Below are positions 18,105 to 25,907 of a DNA stretch of 64,000 nt, piece by piece. Under the pieces are notes generated by a model. That model was not told the DNA's origin. It did not search any database and was given only the letters and a program-made list of their open reading frames with translations. The stretch is from assembly GCF_001417775.1 (NCBI RefSeq), contig NZ_BBZJ01000018.1:62001-126000 (forward strand), read 5' to 3'. This DNA comes from Streptomyces sp. TP-A0356. Lineage in GTDB: Bacteria > Actinomycetota > Actinomycetes > Streptomycetales > Streptomycetaceae. Each line of letters begins with the position of its first letter. The first letter of the stretch is position 1. The position numbers were made by a program, and so were the translations under genes.

Positions 18105-18187
18105 AGGTCGCTCCCCGGATGGTGCATTGGCTGATATGGCCATTTGATGCAGCGGTCAACTGCCCCGGATCATAACTCTGTTCACAT

Positions 18188-18216
18188 GCAGATGCATGGG
18201 CAGATGCACGTGCACG
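18188..18216 (-). promoter_or_regulatory. 29-bp element B upstream of DUF397 gene
   Basis: This is the minus-strand copy of the element at 17071-17099, with one mismatch in 29 positions. It lies 84 bp upstream of the GTG start of the DUF397 gene. Confidence 0.7.
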
Positions 18217-18277
18217 GGGGGTGTTCCTGCGATTACAGCTTTTACAGTCCCTTGACTACAGCGTGACGGCGACCTGA

Positions 18278-18739
18278 CTACAGTCCGTCAAGCGCCTGCC
18301 CCAGAGCTCGCAATACATGCGACCTCCAGCCCCCGTCCATGACCTTCCGCGCCATCATCTGTGCAGGATCGTCCGGGTCGAACCCTTCATGCACTAGGAA
18401 GAGACGCGTACCGCGGCCTTCCTGTTCCAACGTCCATGTGATGGTCCAGTCCGCCGGGTTGGCGGGGTCGGCGTCGGCCCAGCGCAGACGCAGCATCCGC
18501 CCCGGCTCGAATGCGAGAACCTGCACGTCGACCGCGCCGGAGAACTTGGTGTTCGGCCGCGGGACCGAGGTCATCCGGTACCGGTGACCGACTTCGAGAC
18601 GGAAGTTCCCGGCACCGGGCATCTGCCACTGGGCGAGCAGAGCGGGCTCGGTGAGGGCGCGCCAGACCTTGGCCGGCGGATGCGGCAGGAACTGGTCGAC
18701 GCGGATCGTGGTGAGATCGCCGTCGGGTGCGGTACTCAT
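18278..18739 (-). CDS. SRPBCC (AHSA1-like) domain protein
   Basis: The 153-residue protein has the Bet v1/START-like fold markers FLPHPPAKVWRALTEPALLAQW and a C-terminal MMARKVMDGGWRSHVLRALGQAL helix. Members bind hydrophobic ligands, but the ligand is unknown. The gene lies 25 bp after the ArsR stop codon in a VOC-ArsR-SRPBCC operon, a common toxin- or stress-linked trio. The ATG at 18739 sits in the last copy of a tandem repeat that also makes the ArsR tail. Confidence 0.88.
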   Translation of the reverse strand: MSTAPDGDLTTIRVDQFLPHPPAKVWRALTEPALLAQWQMPGAGNFRLEVGHRYRMTSVPRPNTKFSGAVDVQVLAFEPGRMLRLRWADADPANPADWTITWTLEQEGRGTRLFLVHEGFDPDDPAQMMARKVMDGGWRSHVLRALGQALDGL

Positions 18740-18930
18740 GGCTGATCGCCGTGGGGTGCGGTGCTCATGGCTGATCGCCGTCGGCCGCGGTCCTGATGAC
18801 TGGGTCACCGTCGGCCGCGGTCCTCATGGCTGGGTCACCGTCGGCCGCGGTCCTCATGGCTGGGTCACCGTCGGCCGCGGTCCTGATGACTGGGTCATCG
18901 TCGGCCGCGGTACTCATGGCTGGGTCATCG
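18739..18930 (-). repeat. tandem repeat spanning arsR 3' end and SRPBCC start
   Basis: Five or six 30-bp units encode the decapeptide ADGDPAMRTA (variants VIRTA, AMSTA) at the ArsR C-terminus. The last two copies at the gene junction are 29 bp apart, which shifts the frame, ends ArsR at an ATGA overlap, and provides the SRPBCC start ATG. Confidence 0.9.
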
Positions 18931-19274
18931 TCGGCCATGCGGTCGAGCAGTTCGCCGAGCCCCTTCAGCTGCTCGCGCCAGAACCGCTCGTACGGATGGA
19001 GCCAGTCCTGCACCTCGGCGAGCGGTGCCGCCTCGAGGCGGTAGATGCGCTGCCGTCCGCTGCGCTGCTCGGCGACGAGCCCGGCCTCCCGCAGCACCTT
19101 GAGGTGCTCCGAGAGGCTGGGCCGCCGCATGTCGAAGTGGTCGGCCAGGGCCTGGACAGGCTGCGGCCCCTCTTCGCGCAGCAGGCGCAGCACCTCGCGG
19201 CGCGTGGCGTTGGCGAGCGCGGTGAAGACGCGATCCTCGGCGGCGGTGCCCGCCCCGGCCCCGGTCGTGGTCAT
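18765..19274 (-). CDS. ArsR family transcriptional regulator with repeat tail
   Basis: The first 110 residues form an ArsR winged helix (FTALANATRREVLRLLREEGPQPVQALADHFDMRRPSLSEHLKVLREAGLV). There is no metal-binding CxC motif, as in non-metal ArsR proteins paired with SRPBCC genes. The last 55 or so residues are decapeptide repeats (see 18739-18930), which is unusual for the family. The VOC gene stop lies 10 bp upstream, and an inverted repeat before the VOC gene is a likely operator. Confidence 0.9.
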   Translation of the reverse strand: MTTTGAGAGTAAEDRVFTALANATRREVLRLLREEGPQPVQALADHFDMRRPSLSEHLKVLREAGLVAEQRSGRQRIYRLEAAPLAEVQDWLHPYERFWREQLKGLGELLDRMADDDPAMSTAADDDPVIRTAADGDPAMRTAADGDPAMRTAADGDPVIRTAADGDQP

Positions 19275-19284
19275 GCCGGTCTTC

Positions 19285-19656
19285 CTATCCCTGAGCCTCC
19301 GTCAGCAGCATCAGACCGTTGCCGTCCGGGTCCCCGAAGGACGCCATCCGGCCCCAGGGGAGGTCGTCCGGGCCCTGCACGGACACCCCCGCCTCGGCCA
19401 GCCGGGCACAGTCGGCGTCGACATCGGTCGTCACCAACATGATCCCCCGGGCCGAGCCGGGCTCGAAATCACCCATTCCGGGGCCGGAGAGCGTGAAGAC
19501 GGTCTGCGCGCCGCGGGGGGCGACCTGGAGCCACCGCCCCTGCGGCAGGTCCAGATCGGCGGTGACCTCGAAGCCGAGGACGTCCGTGTAGAAGCGCAGG
19601 GCGCGGTCCTGGTCGGCGACGGGGAGCGTGAGGAAGGAGGCGTGTGTGATGCTCAT
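19285..19656 (-). CDS. VOC family protein (glyoxalase/bleomycin-resistance fold)
   Basis: The 123-residue protein has the VOC pattern: HASFLTLPVADQDRALRFYTDVLGFEV at the N-terminus and FGDPDGNGLMLL at the C-terminus, with possible metal ligands His5 and a late Glu. The substrate is unknown. It is the first gene of the VOC-ArsR-SRPBCC operon. Confidence 0.9.
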   Translation of the reverse strand: MSITHASFLTLPVADQDRALRFYTDVLGFEVTADLDLPQGRWLQVAPRGAQTVFTLSGPGMGDFEPGSARGIMLVTTDVDADCARLAEAGVSVQGPDDLPWGRMASFGDPDGNGLMLLTEAQG

Positions 19657-19666
19657 GCGAACGAGA

Positions 19667-19715
19667 ATAGGTAGGAGATTCCCTACGAGTCAAACGTAGG
19701 GAATCTCCTACCTAT
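19667..19715. promoter_or_regulatory. 21-bp perfect inverted repeat, likely ArsR operator
   Basis: Arms at 19667-19687 and 19695-19715 are exact reverse complements with a 7-nt loop. Each arm itself holds the partial palindrome GTAGG-N6-CCTAC, so the site may be two ArsR dimer operators. It lies 10 bp upstream of the VOC start and after the rpsR stop. A role as an rpsR terminator is possible but less likely. Confidence 0.7.
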
Positions 19716-19732
19716 CTGCCGCGGGAGACGGG

Positions 19733-19969
19733 CTACCGGGACGAGTAGGGCAGCAGCGCCATCTCCCGGGCGTTCTTGATCGCGCGGGCCAGCAGGCGCT
19801 GCTGCTGGGCCGACACGCGGGTCACCCGGCGGCTGCGGATCTTGCCGCGGTCCGAGATGAACTTCCGCAGCAGGTCCGTGTCCTTGTAGTCGATGTACGT
19901 GACCCCGGCCTGGTCCAGGGGGTTCGGGCGGGACTTGGCCGGGCTCTTGCGGTCGGGCTTGCGGGGCAT
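19733..19969 (-). CDS. rpsR: ribosomal protein S18, zinc-independent paralogue
   Basis: The 78-residue protein has the S18 core (NPLDQAGVTYIDYKDTDLLRKFISDRGKIRSRRVTRVSAQQQRLLARAIKNAREMALLPY) and no cysteine, so it is a C-minus paralogue used under zinc limitation. Its ATG overlaps the stop of the CobW-like gene (TGATG), so translation is coupled. It is last in the leftward rpmG-rpmE-cobW-rpsR operon. Confidence 0.95.
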   Translation of the reverse strand: MPRKPDRKSPAKSRPNPLDQAGVTYIDYKDTDLLRKFISDRGKIRSRRVTRVSAQQQRLLARAIKNAREMALLPYSSR

Positions 19970-21138
19970 CAGGCCTCCAGAAGGGTGTCGAAGGCGGGCG
20001 GCAACTGCTTCCAGGCGTCGCGGCCCGCGGCGAACTCGGCGTCGGTCAGCAGGCAGGACTCGAGCAGTTCTTCGAGTCCGTCGCGGTCCAGGCCCGGGGA
20101 GGTGAACACCAGGTGCTGACAGCAGTCGCCGTGCTCCGGGTGCCAGTCCAGGGCGGCGGCCGCCCGGCGCACCGGCGGCACCATCTCCCAGGCGGCGTCG
20201 GGGAGGGAGGCCAGCCACGGGCCCGCGCTCTCCACGCACAGGGCGCCGCCCGCCGCGTCCCAGTGCAGCAGGGTGTCCGGGCGGTCGGCGAGCCAGAACC
20301 GGCCCCGACTGCGCGCAGCGGCGCAGGTCAGGTCCTCCAGCGCCGCGTAGAGCCGCTCGGGATGGAAGGGGCGGCGGCGGTGCCACACCAGCGTGGAGAC
20401 GCCGTGCGCGTCGGCCTCGGCCGGCAGCAGCGCACACGCCGGGTGCTGGGCCGCGGCGGCCGCCTCCACGTCGAACCCGGCGAGGGCGGCCTCCGCCAGC
20501 GCCGACCGCCGCGGCGAAGCACCCGCCGGTCCTTCACCGTGGGCGCCCCCGAGGGGGACCTGGCGGGCCGTCGGATGCAACTGGGCCAGCAGCGCCCGGT
20601 CCTCTTCGTCGGCCTCCTCGGACTCGGCGACGGCCAGGACGGGGGCGTACTCCAGTTGCCGGGCGAAGGTGTCCGCGACCGTCCGCTGGTCCGTGGCCGC
20701 GGCGGCCAGCCCGCGTTCGGCGAGGTCGTCGCCGTTGCCGAGGTAGGGCAGCAACAGGGCCGGGTCGACGGCGGTGATCACCCCGGTGACCGTGAGTCCG
20801 CCGGCGGCGATCACCTCGGCCATCGCCTTGGGTTCCACCGAGTCCCACAGTTCCACGACGGCGAGCCGGGTCAGCTCGGCCTCGGCGAGCCGCAGCAGTT
20901 CGGGCACCAGGTCCTCGCGCAGCGCGCAGCAGGCGCAGTCATTGACCAGCGGCGCCTCGCCGGTGGACAGCACGCCGCTCGCATCGCGGACCGATCGCAC
21001 GACCGTGCCGGCCGCTGCGGTCGCCAGGTCGTGATGGAGCGCCACGCTGCCGGGCACGTCGGCGAGCAGCCGCGCGACGGTCGCCCTGCGGGCGTCGGTG
21101 TGCAGCCCGGCGACGACCACGACGGAGAGCTCGGTCAC
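19969..21138 (-). CDS. CobW/G3E-like protein with degenerate P-loop
   Basis: G3E proteins such as YciC/ZagA are GTP-dependent metal chaperones. The 389-residue protein keeps the CxCC metal motif (NDCACCALREDLVPEL), an LWDSVEPKAMAEV block and the C-terminal CobW_C domain (STLVWHRRRPFHPERLY). The N-terminus reads VVVVAGLHTDARRATVARLL where a GxxGxGKT P-loop is expected, so GTP binding is doubtful. The GTG at 21138 lies just after the L31 stop. Position inside a C-minus ribosomal protein operon points to a zinc-starvation role. Confidence 0.88.
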   Translation of the reverse strand: MTELSVVVVAGLHTDARRATVARLLADVPGSVALHHDLATAAAGTVVRSVRDASGVLSTGEAPLVNDCACCALREDLVPELLRLAEAELTRLAVVELWDSVEPKAMAEVIAAGGLTVTGVITAVDPALLLPYLGNGDDLAERGLAAAATDQRTVADTFARQLEYAPVLAVAESEEADEEDRALLAQLHPTARQVPLGGAHGEGPAGASPRRSALAEAALAGFDVEAAAAAQHPACALLPAEADAHGVSTLVWHRRRPFHPERLYAALEDLTCAAARSRGRFWLADRPDTLLHWDAAGGALCVESAGPWLASLPDAAWEMVPPVRRAAAALDWHPEHGDCCQHLVFTSPGLDRDGLEELLESCLLTDAEFAAGRDAWKQLPPAFDTLLEA

Positions 21139-21140
21139 GC

Positions 21141-21389
21141 TCAGCCCCGCTTCCCGTACCGCCGCTCGAAGCGCTCCACGCGCCCGGCCGTGTCCAGGAC
21201 GCGCGCGGTGCCCGTGTAGAACGGGTGGCTGACGTTCGAGATCTCGACGTCGACCACCGGGTAGGTGTTGCCGTCCTCCCACTTGATGGTCTTGGCGCTG
21301 GTCATGGTCGAGCGGGTGAGGAAGGCGTGGTTGGCGGCCCGGTCACGGAAGACGACGGGCCCGTACGAGGGATGGATGCCTTTGCGCAT
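21141..21389 (-). CDS. rpmE2: ribosomal protein L31 type B, zinc-independent
   Basis: The 82-residue protein starts MRKGIHPSYGPVVFRD and has the type B insert SHPFYTG. It lacks the CxxC zinc ribbon of the main L31, so it should replace the zinc form when zinc is low. It lies 5 bp after the rpmG stop, with GAGAGGAG serving as its ribosome site. Confidence 0.95.
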   Translation of the reverse strand: MRKGIHPSYGPVVFRDRAANHAFLTRSTMTSAKTIKWEDGNTYPVVDVEISNVSHPFYTGTARVLDTAGRVERFERRYGKRG

Positions 21390-21394
21390 CGGGC

Positions 21395-21559
21395 TCAGCG
21401 CTCCTCTCGGAACTCGACGTGCCGGCCGATGACCGGGTCGAACTTGCGCAGGGTCATCCGGTCCGGGTCGTTCCGGCGGTTCTTGCGGGTGACGTAGGTG
21501 TACCCGGTGCCGGCCGTGGACCGGAGCTTGATGACGGGACGGAGTTCGTTGCGTGCCAT
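21395..21559 (-). CDS. rpmG: ribosomal protein L33, zinc-independent
   Basis: This 54-residue gene reads MARNELRPVIKLRSTAGTG at its start and ends with VIGRHVEFREER. It has no cysteines, unlike the zinc-binding L33. It is the first gene of the leftward C-minus operon, with the Zur-like box 14 bp upstream of its start. Confidence 0.95.
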   Translation of the reverse strand: MARNELRPVIKLRSTAGTGYTYVTRKNRRNDPDRMTLRKFDPVIGRHVEFREER

Positions 21560-21572
21560 GCTGCTATGTTAC

Positions 21573-21587
21573 TGAAAATGAATTCCA
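21573..21587. promoter_or_regulatory. Zur-like operator between divergent ribosomal operons
   Basis: TGAAAATGAATTCCA matches the Streptomyces Zur consensus TGAAAATGATTTTCA at 13 of 15 positions, and the wider sequence TGAAAATG-N5-CATTTACA is a good palindrome. It lies between rpmG (left) and rpmB (right), so one site could repress both operons when zinc is sufficient. Confidence 0.8.
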
Positions 21588-21621
21588 TTTACACAACCCG
21601 TCCGAGAGAGGTGCATCACCC

Positions 21622-21858
21622 TTGTCCGCGCACTGCATGCTGACCGGCGCCCAGCCGGGCTTCGGCAACCGGATCTCGCACTCCCACCGGCGGACCTCCC
21701 GCCGCTTCGACCCCAACATCCAGACCAAGCGCTACTGGCTGCCGAGCGAGGGCCGGCACGTACGGCTTCGGCTGAGCGCCAAGGGGATCAAGACCGTCGA
21801 CACCATCGGTGTGGAAGCGGCCGTGGCCCGGATCCGCGCCCGTGGCGTGAAGATCTGA
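21622..21858 (+). CDS. rpmB2: ribosomal protein L28, alternative paralogue
   Basis: The 78-residue protein (SAHCMLTGAQPGFGNRISHS ... VDTIGVEAAVARIRARG) is L28. The CxxC pair of the zinc form is absent; one Cys remains. A TTG at 21622 is used as start since it gives the normal length and follows GAGAGG. It leads the rightward rpmB-rpsN pair. Confidence 0.92.
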   Translation: MSAHCMLTGAQPGFGNRISHSHRRTSRRFDPNIQTKRYWLPSEGRHVRLRLSAKGIKTVDTIGVEAAVARIRARGVKI

Positions 21859-21876
21859 CGGGGGCGAGGGAGCGAT

Positions 21877-22182
21877 ATGGCGAAGAAGAGCAAGATCGCG
21901 AAGAACGAGAAGCGCCGGGTGGTCGTCGCCCGGTACGCGCGGCGGCGGGCCGAGCTCAAGGAGATCATCCGCCGCCCGTCGTCCACCGAGGCCGAACGGC
22001 TCGCCGCCCAGCGGGAGCTGCGCAGTCAGCCCCGCGACGCCAGCGCGACCCGGGTGCGCAACCGGGACAGCGTGGACGGCCGGCCGCGCGGATACCTCCG
22101 TACCTTCGGTCTGTCCCGGGTGAATCTGCGTGAGCAAGCGCACGCCGGTTACCTGCCCGGCGTCCGTAAGTCCTCCTGGTAG
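21877..22182 (+). CDS. rpsN2: ribosomal protein S14, zinc-independent
   Basis: The 101-residue protein (MAKKSKIAKNEKRRVVVARY ... RGYLRTFGLSRVNLREQA) is the long, cysteine-free S14. It lies 18 bp after rpmB with GAGGGAG as the ribosome site and is controlled with it. Confidence 0.95.
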   Translation: MAKKSKIAKNEKRRVVVARYARRRAELKEIIRRPSSTEAERLAAQRELRSQPRDASATRVRNRDSVDGRPRGYLRTFGLSRVNLREQAHAGYLPGVRKSSW

Positions 22183-22231
22183 CTTGCTGCGGTCGTTCAC
22201 ACGACCTCGTCGGCAACTTCAGGAGACTTCA

Positions 22232-22738
22232 GTGACTTCGGCGACCTCTGTCACGCGCCGGCAGGCGCGCATCGCGCTCGCGGCCGCGGGGCTGACGGCC
22301 GCTCTCGTGCTGACCGGCTGCAGCAGTGGCTCCGGGGACGGCGGCTCCTCCGCGCCGAGCGCGTCCTCGTCCTCGTCCCCGGCGGCCACCGGTGACGGCT
22401 CCGGCGCCCCGAGCGCCAAGCCCGGGAAGCTGGAGGGCAGCTGGCTGGCCACGACCGACGGCAAGGCCGTGGCACTGGTGATCACCGGCAAGCAGGCCGC
22501 GCTCTTCACGACGGGCGGCACCGTGTGCAGCGGGACCGCGGGCGAGGAGGCCGGGATGGAGATGATCCACCTGAAGTGCACGGACGGCAGCAAGAACCGC
22601 CGGACCGGGATGGTCGACTCCGTGACCTCCGCGGGCATGAAGGTGACGTGGCAGGGCGGCATCGGCGCGGAGACGTACACGAGGTCCGAGGGCGGCAAGA
22701 TGCCGAGCGGGCTGCCGACGGCGAGCCTGGGCTCCTGA
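22232..22738 (+). CDS. secreted lipoprotein, function unknown
   Basis: The 168-residue product has a signal peptide of 30 or so residues ending in the lipobox LVLTGC, a Ser/Gly/Ala-rich linker, and a small globular part (LEGSWLATTDGKAVALVITG ... MKVTWQGG) with two cysteines that may form a disulfide. The GTG at 22232 follows AGGAG. I do not recognise a functional family. Confidence 0.85.
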   Translation: MTSATSVTRRQARIALAAAGLTAALVLTGCSSGSGDGGSSAPSASSSSSPAATGDGSGAPSAKPGKLEGSWLATTDGKAVALVITGKQAALFTTGGTVCSGTAGEEAGMEMIHLKCTDGSKNRRTGMVDSVTSAGMKVTWQGGIGAETYTRSEGGKMPSGLPTASLGS

Positions 22739-23407
22739 CACGACGGCGCCTGCCGAACGCGGCTCGCCTGCGCCGACGCGCTGTGGAATCCCGGGTGCCG
22801 CAGCCCGTCGGCGTGGCCGGGGCTCGGGCCAAGGCCGGGCTTCACGTTTTGGGCCTCGCCCCACGGCGGGGCGTGGTCGTAGGGCCGGGCGGCGCCTTTG
22901 GATCTGGCGGTCGCATTGGGGCCGGGCTCGCCTCAGGGCAGGGCCTCGCACGGCAGGCGCGCCAGGGCCGGGGCTTGCCTCACGGCACGGCCTCGTCTCG
23001 CGGCCGGACGTCGCCTCACCGCAGGGCCTTGCCTCACGGCAGGCGCGCCAGGGCCGGGGCTTGCCTCACGGCAGGGCCTTGGCTCGGGACCGGGCCTCCC
23101 CTCGCGACCGGGAATGACGCCCGGAATCCTGCCGCGCACATCCGTCCCGTCACGGACAGATCCCCTATCAGCCGACTCTCGCAGCATCAGCATCCGCATC
23201 AGCCCGACTCTCGCAGCGCCCCCGGACTCCCGGTCACCCCCGGACCCCCGGTCACCCCCGGACTCCTGGTCACGCCCGGCCCTCGGCGCGCCCGGAATCC
23301 CCGGGCGACCAGCTCCTTCGCGCCTTGGTCCTTCGGGTGCCGCGGCTCCCCCGCGCCCTATCCCCTTCGCGCACCCTCGTCCTTCGGGCGCCCAGACTCC
23401 CCCGCAC
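22739..23407. repeat. repeat-rich intergenic region
   Basis: No real gene is supported; long open frames here are GC shadows. A 39-bp exact repeat (starting CACGGCAGGCGCGCCAGG) occurs at 22949-22987 and 23035-23073. Shorter units such as CCTCACGGCA and CCCCCGGAC(T/C)CC-GGTCA recur between 22930 and 23290. Confidence 0.75.
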
Positions 23408-25732
23408 TCACTCCCCCGCGCGCCCAGGCCCCACCACGTGCCCGGGCTCCTCCCCGCGCCCGATCTCCTCCCCACGCCCAGGCTTCTCCCCGCGCCCGAT
23501 CTCCTCCCTGCCCCCGGGCTCCTCCCCGCGCCCGGGATCCTGCGGGGGCTCGTCGGCCTTCTGTGTGAGTCCGTCGGTTGTCATCGGTGGCACGTCCGTG
23601 TCGAGGGCCGCGGTGAGTTGTTCCAGGGCCTCGAGGATCAGGCCCGCGCCCCGGCGGACGATCGCGGCGGCGGCGGGGTCACCGGCCTTCGTGTTCTCCT
23701 CGTCCCCCTCGTCCCCCTCGTCCCCCTCGTCCCCCTCGTCCCCCTCGTCCTCCTCCTCGTCCCACTTCCGCAGCGCCTCGCGTACGGCGTCCCACGACGG
23801 CGGCCGGCGTTCGCGGATGGCCTTCGCGCCCCGTTCCGTCGCGGTGCGCAGGGCGTCCGCGAAGCGGGCGGCCGGCGGTACGGGGCTGGCGCCGCGCTCC
23901 GGGAGGTGCGCCTCCAGGAGCATGGCGACCCGGCCCATCTGGGCGAGTGCCTCCTCGGCCTCGTCGGCCGCGGTCCGGGACAGACCCCGGTGGCGCACCG
24001 GCTCGTTGCGCGCCCGGGCCAAGGCCTCGTGCCAGGCGGCGCGGGCGGTGCGCGCGGCGAGGAGGCTCTCGCGCACATCCGGGGCGTTCTTGCCGGCGGG
24101 TTCCGCGTAGCGGCGGATGACGGCCGCGGCGTACCGCCCCTGCGCGGCCAGCCAGTCGGCGAGCCGGTTGCGTAGCCGTGGGGTCTCCCAGGCCGGGTAG
24201 ACGGCGTACGCGACCATGGCGAGGAGGCCGCCGAGCAGGGTCAGGACGACGCGTTCGGGGACGGTCTGGGTCCACTGCTCGCCGATCATGCCGAGCAGGA
24301 AGACGACATACGCGGCGATGCAGGCCTGGGTCGCCACCTGCCCGGTGCGCATGATCAGGTACATCAGGGCGGCGCAGAGCACCGCGAGGGCGGCGGAGAG
24401 CACCGGGCCCGGAGTGGCAAGCCGTACGACTCCGGTGGCGAGGGCCACGCCGATGAGGGTGCCCCAGAAGCGGGCGATGGCACGGCTGTAGGTCTGCGAG
24501 AAGTCGGGCCGCATGATCATGACCGCGGCCAGCGGAGCCCAGTAGCCGTGCCCGAAGTGCAGCGCGTTGCCGAGGGCGTACCCCACGACGGCGACGACGG
24601 AGACCCGGGCCGCGTGGCGGGCGATCGGGGAGCCGGGGCGCAGTTCCTTGCGCATGGCGCGCAGGACGACGGGCACCAGGCGGACGAGACTCGGGCGCAC
24701 CAGGTGCTTGGGCGGGTCGCCCCCGCCCATGGCCTTCTCGTCCTCCCGCGTGCCTCCGGCCGTCTCCACCACGTCCTGCAGCAGGGTCCGCAGCCGTTCC
24801 GCCGCCCGATGCGCGGGCCCCGTCAGGATCGCCCCCGTGTCCGGGGTGCGCAGGGCGGCGACCGCGGCCGGCGGGAGTTCGACCGGGGTGCCGTGCCGGA
24901 TGGCCTGGGCGGCGGCGTCGAGGATCTCGGCGGCGGCACCGAGCAGTTCATGCACCCGGTCCCGTTCGCGGCCCTCGCGCGGGACACCGACGGCCGGGTC
25001 GGCCAGCGAGGCGAGGACCGGCCGGATGCGCTCGGCGAGGCCCCGGGCGCCATGGAGCTCGGCGGGGCGGCGGCGGGCCTGGCGCGGGGTGACGGCGGCG
25101 GCGGCGCGGGCCTCCATCAGCGGCAGCGGGTCGAAGGGCGCGACCGGGTCCTGGCGCAGCCGGCGCGCGTAGTCGGCCTCGGCGGCCAGCGCGTCGGCGA
25201 GCGCGTCACGATGGGCACCCCAGCGTCGTACCGGGAAGAGCACCACCAGCACGGCCTGCACCACACCACCCACGATCATCATCGCGGCATGGCCCGCCGC
25301 CGCGCCCACGGAGGTCGGCAGGGTCACCGTCACCAGCATCATCGCGACGTTCGAGGCGGCCATCAGACCGGCCGTCGTCCCCGCGGCCCAGCTCAGCCCG
25401 GCCACGAAGGTCCACACGGCGAGCAGGGTCAGGAACAGCGGCGGGTGGGAGACGGTGAGGTAACCGAGGAAGGTGCTGACCGCGAGGCTCGCGCCCGAGA
25501 CGAGGGCCAGTTCGGGGCGTGGGCGCCAGCTGCGCTGGAAGGTGGCGATCGCCGCCTGGTTCGCGCCGAACGCCGAGCTGGCCGCGACGGCCGGTCCGAA
25601 CAGCCAGAGGCTCGCCACGATCACGAGCGCGAGTCCGGCCGCACCGCGCACCGCGACGAGCGGCTCCAGTCGCTTCCGCTCGATCCTCAGCCCCGAGCGT
25701 GCGGCCTCCTTCAGCGCCGGCAGCCAGCTCAT
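23408..25732 (-). CDS. FUSC family membrane protein (aromatic acid exporter-like)
   Basis: The 774-residue protein has two blocks of membrane helices (about residues 25-180 and 375-510), each followed by a cytoplasmic helical part, as in FUSC/YccS-like proteins. RVSVVAVVGYALGNALHFGHGYWAPL is a typical start of the second block. Efflux is inferred from the family. The tail has GDE repeats and (G)RGEE(P/I)G repeats of low complexity. It faces away from the DUF4232 gene. Confidence 0.85.
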   Translation of the reverse strand: MSWLPALKEAARSGLRIERKRLEPLVAVRGAAGLALVIVASLWLFGPAVAASSAFGANQAAIATFQRSWRPRPELALVSGASLAVSTFLGYLTVSHPPLFLTLLAVWTFVAGLSWAAGTTAGLMAASNVAMMLVTVTLPTSVGAAAGHAAMMIVGGVVQAVLVVLFPVRRWGAHRDALADALAAEADYARRLRQDPVAPFDPLPLMEARAAAAVTPRQARRRPAELHGARGLAERIRPVLASLADPAVGVPREGRERDRVHELLGAAAEILDAAAQAIRHGTPVELPPAAVAALRTPDTGAILTGPAHRAAERLRTLLQDVVETAGGTREDEKAMGGGDPPKHLVRPSLVRLVPVVLRAMRKELRPGSPIARHAARVSVVAVVGYALGNALHFGHGYWAPLAAVMIMRPDFSQTYSRAIARFWGTLIGVALATGVVRLATPGPVLSAALAVLCAALMYLIMRTGQVATQACIAAYVVFLLGMIGEQWTQTVPERVVLTLLGGLLAMVAYAVYPAWETPRLRNRLADWLAAQGRYAAAVIRRYAEPAGKNAPDVRESLLAARTARAAWHEALARARNEPVRHRGLSRTAADEAEEALAQMGRVAMLLEAHLPERGASPVPPAARFADALRTATERGAKAIRERRPPSWDAVREALRKWDEEEDEGDEGDEGDEGDEGDEENTKAGDPAAAAIVRRGAGLILEALEQLTAALDTDVPPMTTDGLTQKADEPPQDPGRGEEPGGREEIGRGEKPGRGEEIGRGEEPGHVVGPGRAGE

Positions 25733-25907
25733 TCCGCCAGCGTACGGGAGATATGCGGGGACATACGGGAGATGTCATGACGTCCACGGCCCCCGGCGCA
25801 TGGGGATCTTGAGGCGGCGCATGAGGCATTGAGGGGGGGGCGCGCAACGCACTGCCGCCCGCCTGCGTGATGATCCATGGACACCGTCACGATCTCAGAG
25901 GACCCTC

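Noticed and set aside
18739..18930. CRISPR array candidate
   Set aside because: The repeats are contiguous, in frame, and encode the ArsR tail.
22525..23568. Open frames of 347 and 425 codons in the spacer after the lipoprotein gene
   Set aside because: They consist of repeat-derived Pro/Arg/Gly-rich sequence, begin inside other genes and lack ribosome sites.
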